A stretch of DNA of 64,000 nucleotides from Arenibacter sp040216555 (GTDB lineage Bacteria > Bacteroidota > Bacteroidia > Flavobacteriales > Flavobacteriaceae), in NCBI GenBank assembly GCA_040216555.1, contig JAVJOW010000010.1, forward strand, positions 77,024-141,023. Reading direction: 5' to 3'. Positions 1-7,737 of the stretch are shown in pieces. How positions within the stretch are numbered: the stretch's first letter is position 1; every line of letters starts with the position of its first letter. Below the pieces are notes generated by a model. It was not told the origin of the DNA and did no database searches. It saw only the letters and a list, made by a program, of their open reading frames with translations. Position numbers and translations under genes: made by a program.

Positions 1-1237
1 TCACGAGCTGGTTATTAATGCTTTTCAGCATTTATCGGAAACCAATATTTATGATTTCTCTATTGGGATAATAGGAATTCTGATCATTGTTTCCTTTAAA
101 AAATGGTTTGATAGATTTCCGGCCATATTGTTGGTTGTTGTGCTAAGTACACTTATAGTTTACTTTTTTGATTTGGAAGCCTTTGATGTGCAGGTAGTTG
201 GTGAAGTACCGGCAGGCCTTCCATCTTTTAATATTCATAGTTTTAACATGGAAAAGGTTAGGGAAATATGGCCTATCGCTCTTACCGTGGCATTGGTTGG
301 ATATTTGGAGGCTATTTCCATTGGCAGGGCATTTGAAGAAAAAAATAAAGTGGAAACCATAGACCCCAACCAAGAGTTGATAGCATTGGGGGCTTCAAAT
401 ATGATAGGTTCATTTTTTCAGTCCTATTCGGTTACGGCAAGTTTTTCCCGTTCCGCTATAAATTACGAGGCCGGTGCCAAGTCTACTGTGGCTTCGTTGA
501 TAAGTGTTGTTATGGTAGCTCTGACACTATTATTTCTTACCCCATTATTCTATAATTTGCCAAAGGCGGCACTGGCTTCCATTATTATGGTTTCCGTTTT
601 TGGATTAATAGATCTTTCCTATCCCAAAAAATTATGGTACCAAAGTAGGGATGAGTTTATAGTTCTTTTGATAACTTTTTTAATTACCCTTGGCGTTGGA
701 ATTGTAGAAGGTATTTTAATAGGGGTGTTGTTATCCCTGCTCCTTATGGTGTATAGGACCTCCAAACCTCATTTCGCAGTGTTGGGAAGTATTAAGGGGT
801 CCGATTATTATAAAAATATTAGTCGTTTTGGTGATGAGGCCGAGGTTCGTCCTGACCTTTTGATCGTCAGGTTCGATTCCCAACTTTATTTTGGGAATTC
901 GGGCTATTTTAAAAGTGAACTTTTCAAATTCATCAATGTCAAAGGCCGTTCTTTGAAGGCCGTGATTTTAAATGCTGAAGCCATTAATTATATAGATGCT
1001 AGCGCATCTACCATGTTGATCAACGTTATTGAAGAAATCCACAACCGCAACATCGAGTTTTATATCGCAGGCGCTACGGGACCTATTAGGGACATAATAT
1101 TCAAGAGCGGAATTATCAACTGTCTACATAAAGAGTATCTTTTTGTAAAGATAAAGGAAGCCGTAGCCTACCATGATGATCCCAATACCATTCCCTTGCT
1201 CAGGGAGAGGGTAGCACATCAAAATCAAAGTAACTAA
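1..1237 (+). CDS. SulP-family anion transporter with C-terminal STAS domain (5' end missing)
   Basis: The reading frame is open from base 2, so the gene begins outside the window and the ATG at 128 is internal; 411 C-terminal residues are visible. They show the last membrane segments of a SulP permease (glycine- and leucine-rich helices, with a conserved SYSVTASFSRSAIN stretch), followed by a cytoplasmic STAS domain of about 130 residues in which the characteristic IDASAS loop is seen. SulP proteins carry sulfate, bicarbonate or other anions across the inner membrane; the substrate cannot be read from sequence. The next gene, on the same strand after 212 bp, handles sulfur compounds, which makes sulfate or sulfite plausible, but bicarbonate is equally possible in a marine bacterium. 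Confidence 0.9.
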   Translation, partial: HELVINAFQHLSETNIYDFSIGIIGILIIVSFKKWFDRFPAILLVVVLSTLIVYFFDLEAFDVQVVGEVPAGLPSFNIHSFNMEKVREIWPIALTVALVGYLEAISIGRAFEEKNKVETIDPNQELIALGASNMIGSFFQSYSVTASFSRSAINYEAGAKSTVASLISVVMVALTLLFLTPLFYNLPKAALASIIMVSVFGLIDLSYPKKLWYQSRDEFIVLLITFLITLGVGIVEGILIGVLLSLLLMVYRTSKPHFAVLGSIKGSDYYKNISRFGDEAEVRPDLLIVRFDSQLYFGNSGYFKSELFKFINVKGRSLKAVILNAEAINYIDASASTMLINVIEEIHNRNIEFYIAGATGPIRDIIFKSGIINCLHKEYLFVKIKEAVAYHDDPNTIPLLRERVAHQNQSN

Positions 1238-1244
1238 TGTTGCA

Positions 1245-1281
1245 TTTGGGGAGGTCTATATTATTTACCTTTGTAAATAAT
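1245..1281 (+). promoter_or_regulatory. candidate Bacteroidota promoter overlapping an inverted repeat
   Basis: TTTG at 1245-1248 and TACCTTTG at 1266-1273 fit the Bacteroidota -33 / -7 (TAnnTTTG) pattern with 17 bases between. The -7 box lies inside a perfect 9-bp inverted repeat, ATTATTTAC (1260-1268) and GTAAATAAT (1273-1281), with a 4-base loop. This could be an operator on the promoter of the MBL/rhodanese gene, or a weak terminator for the SulP gene. Only the motifs are seen; activity is inferred. Confidence 0.35.
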
Positions 1282-1449
1282 GGTGATTTTCTATAAAAAA
1301 AAGTTTTGATTAAATTTTAATCATCCCGCAAAAAAAATAAGAGTAAGCAATGAGCCATAATAATCTTGGATACCAAAAGTAATATAAAAAGGTAAATTAA
1401 TCCCAATTGTTCTTGGGAGGGCTTATTAAAAACCAATAATTTTATACAG

Positions 1450-2859
1450 ATGAAAATAGAACAGATTTATACAGGATGTTTGGCGCAGGGTGCGTACTAT
1501 ATAGAAAGTAAAGGTGAAGTGGCCATTATTGACCCCTTACGTGAGGTTGAACCTTATATAAAACGGGCCAAAGACGATAATGCCTCCATAAAATATATTT
1601 TTGAAACACATTTTCATGCAGATTTTGTGAGCGGGCACATTACCCTGTCCAAAGAAACAGGTGCCCCTATAGTGTATGGTCCCACAGCCAATCCTTCTTT
1701 TGACGCCATAATAGCTGAAGATGGTCAGGAATTTATGCTTGGGGATATCACTATCAAGGCCTTGCATACCCCAGGGCATACCATGGAAAGTACCACCTAT
1801 TTATTAAGGAATGAAAAGGGTAAGGATTATGCCATATTTTCTGGGGATACCTTGTTTTTAGGTGATGTAGGTCGACCAGATTTGGCGCAGAAGGCGGCCA
1901 ATATGACCCAAGAGGATTTGGCCGGTTTATTGTTCAATAGTCTCAGAAACAAAATTATGCCTTTGGCAGATGATGTGGTGGTTTATCCCGCACATGGTGC
2001 TGGTTCTGCCTGTGGAAAGAACATGATGAAGGAAACCGTGGATACCTTGGGCAATCAAAAGAAAATGAATTATGCCCTACGTGCCAATATGACCAAGGAG
2101 GAATTTGTGAAGGAGGTTACAGAAGGATTATTACCACCTCCAAAATATTTTCCGCTCAATGTAAAGATGAACAAAGAGGGATATGAGGATATTGGGGAAG
2201 TATTGGAAAGGGGTACTACCGCGTTGTCCCCCGATGCATTTGAGGAGGCTGCCAATGCCACGGACGCGGTTATTTTGGATGTGAGACATCAGGACGAATT
2301 TGTAAAGGGATTTGTTCCGCGATCTATCTTTATAGGATTGGATGGGAGTTTTGCCCCTTGGGTAGGGGCCCTAATTGCTGATACCAAGCAGTCTATCTTA
2401 CTGGTGGCTCCCGAAGGTAGGGAGGAAGAAACCATCATAAGACTGTCCAGGGTTGGCTTTGATGCCACTATTGGCTATTTAAAGGGAAGTTTCAAGGCAT
2501 GGAAAAATTCAGGAAAGGAATATGATACCATTACTTCCATTGCTGCCAAAGACTTGAAAGAAACTCTCGATAATAAAGAAGTTCCTGTTTTTGATGTTAG
2601 GAAAGAATCGGAATACCTTTCCGAGCATATGGAGAATGCAAACAACACTCCTTTGGATTTTTTAAATGACCATATGGCAGAATTTCCTAAGGAGGATACC
2701 TTTTATGTACATTGTGCGGGAGGATACAGGTCGGTTATAGCGGCATCCATTTTAAAAAGTAGGGGCATCCATAACCTAGTGGATATAGGAGGTGGCTTTG
2801 ATCAGATAAAAGATTCTGGCTATAAGGTAACCGACTATGTTTGTCCTACTACGCTTTAA
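1450..2859 (+). CDS. MBL-fold metallo-hydrolase with two rhodanese domains (persulfide dioxygenase-like)
   Basis: A cytoplasmic 469-residue protein. The N-terminal metallo-beta-lactamase domain (about 1-245) has the ETHE1-type signature THFHADFVSGH at 53-63, HTPGH at 106-110 and SGDTLF at 131-136, followed by a YPAHGAGSACGK segment. Two rhodanese domains follow (about 255-355 and 365-465). The first has no cysteine at its active loop; the second has HCAGGYRS with the likely catalytic Cys422. ETHE1/Blh-type enzymes oxidise glutathione or low-molecular-weight persulfides to sulfite, and rhodanese domains pass sulfane sulfur. The usual HxHxDH histidine is Phe59 here, as in other members with a single iron. 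Position next to a SulP transporter fits a sulfur detoxification role. No signal peptide is visible. Confidence 0.9.
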   Translation: MKIEQIYTGCLAQGAYYIESKGEVAIIDPLREVEPYIKRAKDDNASIKYIFETHFHADFVSGHITLSKETGAPIVYGPTANPSFDAIIAEDGQEFMLGDITIKALHTPGHTMESTTYLLRNEKGKDYAIFSGDTLFLGDVGRPDLAQKAANMTQEDLAGLLFNSLRNKIMPLADDVVVYPAHGAGSACGKNMMKETVDTLGNQKKMNYALRANMTKEEFVKEVTEGLLPPPKYFPLNVKMNKEGYEDIGEVLERGTTALSPDAFEEAANATDAVILDVRHQDEFVKGFVPRSIFIGLDGSFAPWVGALIADTKQSILLVAPEGREEETIIRLSRVGFDATIGYLKGSFKAWKNSGKEYDTITSIAAKDLKETLDNKEVPVFDVRKESEYLSEHMENANNTPLDFLNDHMAEFPKEDTFYVHCAGGYRSVIAASILKSRGIHNLVDIGGGFDQIKDSGYKVTDYVCPTTL

Positions 2860-2930
2860 AAGTGATATTTATCATATTTTAAAGTTCTGTTTGTATATAT
2901 TTTAGCCTACTGAATCTAAAATTAGTACCT

Positions 2931-3059
2931 ATGATTTTACAATACTTGCCATTAGTAAATTGGAGTAATGGAATAGTAATGATTGCTGTTTTTGGCGCTG
3001 TTTGTGTTGGTCTGGTTACCGCCGTATTGATGTTGATGAACAGTGGTAAGAAAAAATAG
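2931..3059 (+). CDS. small single-pass membrane protein (42 aa), unknown
   Basis: An ATG-started frame of 42 codons sits 71 bp after the MBL/rhodanese gene on the same strand. The product has one hydrophobic helix (about residues 15-36, glycine/valine/leucine-rich) and ends in SGKKK, a positive-inside tail. It is too short for routine gene calling. The clear membrane-helix pattern and the position downstream of a co-directional gene argue for a real gene; no family is recognised. It ends just before a hairpin at 3062-3089. It could also be a chance frame. Confidence 0.5.
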   Translation: MILQYLPLVNWSNGIVMIAVFGAVCVGLVTAVLMLMNSGKKK

Positions 3060-3089
3060 GCTGGGTATTTCAAAAGTGTGAAATACCCA
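3049..3089 (-). terminator. intrinsic terminator between convergent genes
   Basis: An 11-bp perfect inverted repeat, TGGGTATTTCA (3062-3072) and TGAAATACCCA (3079-3089), with a 6-base loop. On the minus strand it is followed by CC, then a T-rich run (TATTTTTTC, about 3050-3058). It lies just past the stop of the exonuclease/GIY-YIG gene and should end that transcript; it may also act on the plus-strand transcript. Confidence 0.7.
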
Positions 3090-3100
3090 ACTATGTTTCT

Positions 3101-4480
3101 TCAAAAGGAAAGAGTGGTGAAAGAAATGGCCTTGTTCGGGTTTTTTCTTAAATACCAAGACAGAATCCGTTTGGTATCCATATTTTCTTTTTGGAGTTCC
3201 AAAAAATTTTCCAAGGCGTCAATACTATCTATCTGCTCGTGCCGTGGTATGAAACCATAACCCTTGTATTTGTTGTTGACCACCAATACAAAGGCTTCTT
3301 CCTTTGTGTGTCTGCCCTTTTCCTTGATTACTAAATTCTGGTTTTTGTCCATCAATTCATCAATGGCCATTTTTACTTTGGTATTATAGTCCATAGGCGA
3401 TTCCGTTCCCCTACAAATTCCGGTGCAGTTGGTGATACTATAATGGGAGCAGCTGCTAATATTTTCCTGTAGATGACAGAATTTAGGACATAAACCGTAG
3501 TTCTTGCATAGTTCCTCCAAGAACAACCTGCAATCCGTAATGGTGTTAAAAGTGGAAATTGGGTTGGGTGTCAATTTTAATTTGTTGTACGCCAAGTGTT
3601 GTATTCCGTTTCTATCTTCATAGGAAAATATGGCGTACTCCGTTGGGGTGCGTTTCTGACTTTGATTGTACAATGGGAAATGTTGTTTTATAGCTGCCGA
3701 TTCCATTAAAAGAGCAATTAGCTCGTTCCCGGATAATTCAAAATCAATGTCGTGCGTGGCCTTGCACATTAAAATTTCTTTATTGGCCTTGTCATAAAAA
3801 TGCCCCAGCACCCGTTTTTTGATATCAACGGCTTTGCCTACATATATTATTGTTCCCTTTGCATCTTTAAAATAATAAATACCGGGGGAATTGGGCAGTC
3901 TTTCAAAAATTTCCTTGGGCAGCAATGGAGGTAAGGTGGCTTCCTGTGAGCGTGCATTAAGAAAGGATTTAAATACCTTTTCCGCACCATCGGACCTGAG
4001 TAGTTTTTTAAATAAAATCACCGTGGCCTGGGCGTCCCCTTTGGCTCTGTGGCGGTCCGTTAAGGGAATATTCAAAGAGGTGCATAATTTTCCCAAACTA
4101 TAGGAGTTTAAGCCAGGGATAAGTTTTCTGGACAATCGAACCGTACATAATTTCTTGCGGGAAAAATTAATTCCGATATTCTGAAATTCATTTTTGATGA
4201 CATTGTAGTCAAAGTTTACGCTATGGGCCACAAATACAGTGTCCTGCGTTATTTCCAATACCTTTGAAGCTATTTCTTCCCAAATCGGGGCATTGCGCAC
4301 CAGATTGTTGTCGATTCCCGTCAATCCCGCAATAAAGTAGGGAATTTCACATTCAGGGTTTACCAGGGAAGTATATTCATCAATGATTTCATAACCGTCG
4401 AATTTGAAAATGGAGATTTCAGTAATCTTATTTCCTTTTATCCCGTTTCCGGTAGTTTCTATATCAATGATGGTGTACAT
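3101..4480 (-). CDS. DEDDh exonuclease fused to a GIY-YIG (UvrC-like) nuclease domain
   Basis: A 459-residue cytoplasmic protein. The first about 165 residues are a DnaQ/PolC-epsilon exonuclease: DIETTG (Asp6, Glu8), HSVNFDYNVI for the second acidic motif, and HRAKGDAQAT with the final His and Asp. From about 195 there is a GIY-YIG endonuclease domain, beginning PGIYYF and continuing IIYVGKAVDIKKR, with a later glutamate (LLMESAAIKQHF) in the position expected of the metal-binding Glu in UvrC and Cho. The remaining C-terminal part resembles UvrC/Cho-linked sequence with cysteines (CKNYGLCPKFCHL, CTGICRGTE). Likely function is DNA repair by incision plus 3'-5' trimming. The same fusion occurs widely in Bacteroidota. 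It is transcribed alone; the upstream 270 bp hold only hairpins. Confidence 0.9.
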   Translation of the reverse strand: MYTIIDIETTGNGIKGNKITEISIFKFDGYEIIDEYTSLVNPECEIPYFIAGLTGIDNNLVRNAPIWEEIASKVLEITQDTVFVAHSVNFDYNVIKNEFQNIGINFSRKKLCTVRLSRKLIPGLNSYSLGKLCTSLNIPLTDRHRAKGDAQATVILFKKLLRSDGAEKVFKSFLNARSQEATLPPLLPKEIFERLPNSPGIYYFKDAKGTIIYVGKAVDIKKRVLGHFYDKANKEILMCKATHDIDFELSGNELIALLMESAAIKQHFPLYNQSQKRTPTEYAIFSYEDRNGIQHLAYNKLKLTPNPISTFNTITDCRLFLEELCKNYGLCPKFCHLQENISSCSHYSITNCTGICRGTESPMDYNTKVKMAIDELMDKNQNLVIKEKGRHTKEEAFVLVVNNKYKGYGFIPRHEQIDSIDALENFLELQKENMDTKRILSWYLRKNPNKAISFTTLSF

Positions 4481-4618
4481 GTAATAAGGTGCTGGACGTA
4501 ACAGAACCTTAAAGTTATAGGAAATTGATTAAAATATGGGCCCCAACGGGTTAAATTTATTAGTGAAACTCAATTTTGAGAAGCCAGTAAGACGCACTGA
4601 AAATTGTAAGTTGAACTA

Positions 4619-4723
4619 ATCCCGCCTTTTTCGGCGGGATCTAGGTTCAATAACTCGACCCTTGGGTCGATTCCTATTATTGGGTTCAGGGCCTGCCTTT
4701 GTCGGCAGACAGGCTTGCCCTGA
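4619..4723. repeat. cluster of three short hairpins in an intergenic spacer
   Basis: Three separate inverted repeats lie within 105 bp: ATCCCGCC/GGCGGGAT (4619-4640), TCGACCC/GGGTCGA (4655-4670), and TCAGGGC/GCCCTGA (4686-4723), the last enclosing an inner CTGCC/GGCAG pair. GC content is much higher than the surroundings. They sit 3' of the minus-strand operon ending at 4753 and 5' of the exonuclease gene. None has a good T-run, so they look more like palindromic intergenic repeats (REP-like) or RNA-stabilising structures than simple terminators. Confidence 0.6.
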
Positions 4724-4752
4724 GGTTTAATACCTTTTATTCAACGGAGTGC

Positions 4753-6318
4753 TTAGTCCAAATCCTTGATTACCTCTGTTAAGGCTTTATAAATGACTGG
4801 TCCTGTTTCTGGCCCCAAGGAATTTTCTTCCCCATAGGTGTCACCTTCGCCATTATAGAGGTACGGTTTTCCAGTATCCCATTCACTTTTTGGTATGATG
4901 TATCCAATTTCATCATTGGAAAGGCCCAAATAAAACTTGTACTTGTCGGAAATCAATTCTTGGAGTGGCGGTATCTCCATGGGCTGTATGTCAAACTCAC
5001 GCCCTTCGGGAGCTTCTATGCCACCATAAACAATTTCGGGGTATATTTCCCCGGGGATACTTAAAAATAGGGCAGGGCCTATTCTAATGGCGCCCACTTC
5101 TGTGCGGGATTTAAAATATTCCGGCATGCCCATTTTGATCAGGCCAATACCACTGGCAATCTTAAAGGTAGTATTGTCCAATGGTGCGAAAATAGTCTTC
5201 GCCCTCAGCGAAATATTGGAACTCGACAAAGTATCCCCTTTTTGTTTTAAGGCTGCCAAGGACATTATGGCAATTTGGTCGCCCAAAGCTTTGGTTTTTT
5301 CAAAAGTAGGTTCAAAATATTCTTCCCCAGTAAAGGGGTCTGGAATGCCCAAGGAGGGGTGTGGAGCCATTAGTCCGCCAATGGCACCCGAAAAATAAAT
5401 GGCCACTCCGCCAAGTCCTTTTTCTACCTGTACCTCTCCATTGTATACGCCATTTTCCATGGCTTCCCGTATATAATGTGGAAAATCCGAACTGATCAAT
5501 AAATTTTGCGACCAGAGTGTTTCTGGATGGTTGGCCCAATTGATAAGCGTTCCCATAGTAGAATCGTCTTCGGCATCCAGGACCTGCATTAAATGTATTC
5601 CAGTGGCCTTAACAATCGGTTTTCGGGTGTCTTTGATTAGTTTGTCATCTTCCCCTGAAAGGTCTTCGGCAAAAACCAATTTAGCCGGCCGTAAATTGTT
5701 GGCTGCCTCTGTAATAGCGGCAACGGTTTGAGATTTGACATATTCCATCATGTCTGGATTTACTCCGGAATTGAAGATATTTTCACCCCAGATGCCCACA
5801 AGGTCATTGCTTTCGTGGGTATGTGTAGAGGATAATAAGGTGTAATCTACTCCCAGCTCGGCGGGTATTTGTTTTCTGATGTCGATTACATCGCCGTGTA
5901 AAAAACCAATGGCGTCCATGGAAATCATGGCTATCCTGGTATTTCCATCATCGATCACCATTACCCGGGACCACACATCATCATGTACCCCCTGGGCAGG
6001 TTTGGCATTGCTCATCCCCGCTATCCAATACGCATCAAATTTTCCATTGTTATTGTTGTCGTTATAGGTGTCGCCTTCATCCTTGCTGTATTTGTTGTTT
6101 CCATTGGCATCGTTCCAAGTGTCCACAATGGTAGGGGTAATGGGTTTTTTGGAAAATCCAGCTTTTATGGGCTGCGGAGATTTGTTTTCAATTTTAAGAT
6201 CGATGGAATAGTCCGGATGGCGGTCGCGCCAGTTGTACATCACTACCGATGCCCCAACGATTATCAGTAGCAGTATACCTATCCCAAGAATTTTTAAGGC
6301 CTTTTTTAAAGTTTTCAT
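4753..6318 (-). CDS. neutral ceramidase-fold protein, membrane-anchored, with calcium-loop insert
   Basis: A 521-residue protein with an N-terminal membrane helix (about 8-28) and no lipobox. The fold is that of the neutral/alkaline non-lysosomal ceramidase N-terminal domain: KAGFSKKPITP at 52-62, THTHES at 165-170 and NWANHPETL around His264 hold the expected zinc-ligand histidines. Ceramidases use a serine in GDVSPN; the aligned segment here is FSGAIGGLMAPH (309-320) with Gly315 where the serine should be, so ceramidase activity is doubtful. Residues 70-98 form an insert with two EF-hand-like loops (DANGNNKYSKDE, then NDNNNNGKFD). Last gene of the minus-strand run, 10 bp after its paralogue. 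The C-terminal ceramidase domain is absent. Confidence 0.8.
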   Translation of the reverse strand: MKTLKKALKILGIGILLLIIVGASVVMYNWRDRHPDYSIDLKIENKSPQPIKAGFSKKPITPTIVDTWNDANGNNKYSKDEGDTYNDNNNNGKFDAYWIAGMSNAKPAQGVHDDVWSRVMVIDDGNTRIAMISMDAIGFLHGDVIDIRKQIPAELGVDYTLLSSTHTHESNDLVGIWGENIFNSGVNPDMMEYVKSQTVAAITEAANNLRPAKLVFAEDLSGEDDKLIKDTRKPIVKATGIHLMQVLDAEDDSTMGTLINWANHPETLWSQNLLISSDFPHYIREAMENGVYNGEVQVEKGLGGVAIYFSGAIGGLMAPHPSLGIPDPFTGEEYFEPTFEKTKALGDQIAIMSLAALKQKGDTLSSSNISLRAKTIFAPLDNTTFKIASGIGLIKMGMPEYFKSRTEVGAIRIGPALFLSIPGEIYPEIVYGGIEAPEGREFDIQPMEIPPLQELISDKYKFYLGLSNDEIGYIIPKSEWDTGKPYLYNGEGDTYGEENSLGPETGPVIYKALTEVIKDLD

Positions 6319-6328
6319 TATTTATGTT

Positions 6329-7729
6329 TTATAGCTTGGTATGCGTTAATTCATTGGCCAATTTAAAATTGAGTTCCATGAGATAATCGCCCATACTTGG
6401 CCCGTACCATCCCATTAGCCGAGCTTCATAGGTATCAAAATAATAATATTTTTGTGGTACGATATAGCCTAGATATTGGCCGTTAAAACTACTGAGAACG
6501 GAATTGTATCCTTGAAGTTCCAAGGCATTTTTTAGATCCAGACCGTATTCCCCACTTAACTCATACGGCAGGGCAAGCCAGATGAGATTGTTTAGTTTAA
6601 GGCCCTGTACCTGGATAGGGTTCATTTTGGGCATCAGTTTGCTTCCAAGATATGGGGACAGGCGTAAGCGGTCCGATATGTAGAGGAACTGCAGCTTTGG
6701 AATTTCTATTTCCGAAGATATCGCCGTTAAGACCATATTTGCCTGATATTCCATTTTGTCCAAGGCGGATCGGGCCGAATCGGCAAGGGTTTCCCCGATG
6801 TATTTGGCTTTTTCAAATTTCTCACCAATACCTTTATTACTGTGGCTTCCGACCGTACCTGCAAAGAATAGGGCCAAGTCAATTCCATTTTCTTCCAAAT
6901 GTCGTTGGAAATATCCAGGATAATCCCCGGTATATTGTTCGTTATCGGTACCAATAACCGTGGCATGTGCGGAAAAAGCGCCGATAGTAGCTTTTTTGCC
7001 GTTTTCCTGAATAAAGGATAAAAGATCTAATTTGTCATTAAGACGCCCGGATTCACCTATGATCCTATTGCGCACCAAATTGGGAACCTTAACATAGCCT
7101 GAAGAAAATTGGGCAGGTTGTTTGTCTTCCAAGGCTTGTAAAATGAGGGCGGAAAATTTCTGACCTAGCCATTCTACTACCTCGGGTTGATATTCCCCAC
7201 CAAAACTTTTGCCCACATAACCGGGCATACAATTGCCAATGCTGGAATGGGTATGGGTAGCCCCAAAAAAGAGCTGATTTCGGGATATTTTTCCTTTTAG
7301 GTTGTCTGAAACCTTTTTAACAACGTCTTCCGGTATTGCCACTAGATCGGCATTGATCAAAACAACGGTTTCATTATCGACTTCAACGGCGATTGCTTTG
7401 GCAAAAATGGAATCGTGAACACCGGTCGCAATTTTACCGCTACCATATCCGGCCATTTTTATATTGTTGAATTCACCTTTGGTGGGGTCCGGAGTACCAC
7501 TTATTATTTTTGGGGTGATATTGATCCTTGCGAATCCAGCAAGCATCGGACCCTTGGCCTCGGTTTTATTTTTTATGGACTCCTCTATATTTTCAATAGT
7601 ATTGCTATAATACTCCGTTTCAAAATATGGCGTAGTATCAATAGTGCTGGTCGCAAAAAAGAATAGAATAACAAAGAGTACTATTAGCACCCCAAAAATT
7701 TTAAGCAATACCCGTAACCATTTTCCCAT
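6329..7729 (-). CDS. neutral ceramidase-fold protein, membrane-anchored
   Basis: A 466-residue paralogue of both neighbouring ceramidase-fold genes, with an N-terminal membrane helix (about 8-28). Core motifs are FARINITP (66-73), YGSGKIATGVHD (95-106), ATHTHSS at 157-163 and FSAHATVIG around His255, all expected of the zinc site. In the serine-motif position it reads FFAGTVGSHSN (288-298), so Ser295 could replace the nucleophile of GDVSPN, although the motif differs. Family members cleave the amide bond of ceramide, and related folds may act on other N-acyl compounds. It lies 8 bp after the sialidase-like gene and 10 bp before the next paralogue, so the genes are probably co-transcribed. The active site would face the periplasm. 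Confidence 0.8.
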   Translation of the reverse strand: MGKWLRVLLKIFGVLIVLFVILFFFATSTIDTTPYFETEYYSNTIENIEESIKNKTEAKGPMLAGFARINITPKIISGTPDPTKGEFNNIKMAGYGSGKIATGVHDSIFAKAIAVEVDNETVVLINADLVAIPEDVVKKVSDNLKGKISRNQLFFGATHTHSSIGNCMPGYVGKSFGGEYQPEVVEWLGQKFSALILQALEDKQPAQFSSGYVKVPNLVRNRIIGESGRLNDKLDLLSFIQENGKKATIGAFSAHATVIGTDNEQYTGDYPGYFQRHLEENGIDLALFFAGTVGSHSNKGIGEKFEKAKYIGETLADSARSALDKMEYQANMVLTAISSEIEIPKLQFLYISDRLRLSPYLGSKLMPKMNPIQVQGLKLNNLIWLALPYELSGEYGLDLKNALELQGYNSVLSSFNGQYLGYIVPQKYYYFDTYEARLMGWYGPSMGDYLMELNFKLANELTHTKL

Positions 7730-7737
7730 TGTTGTTT

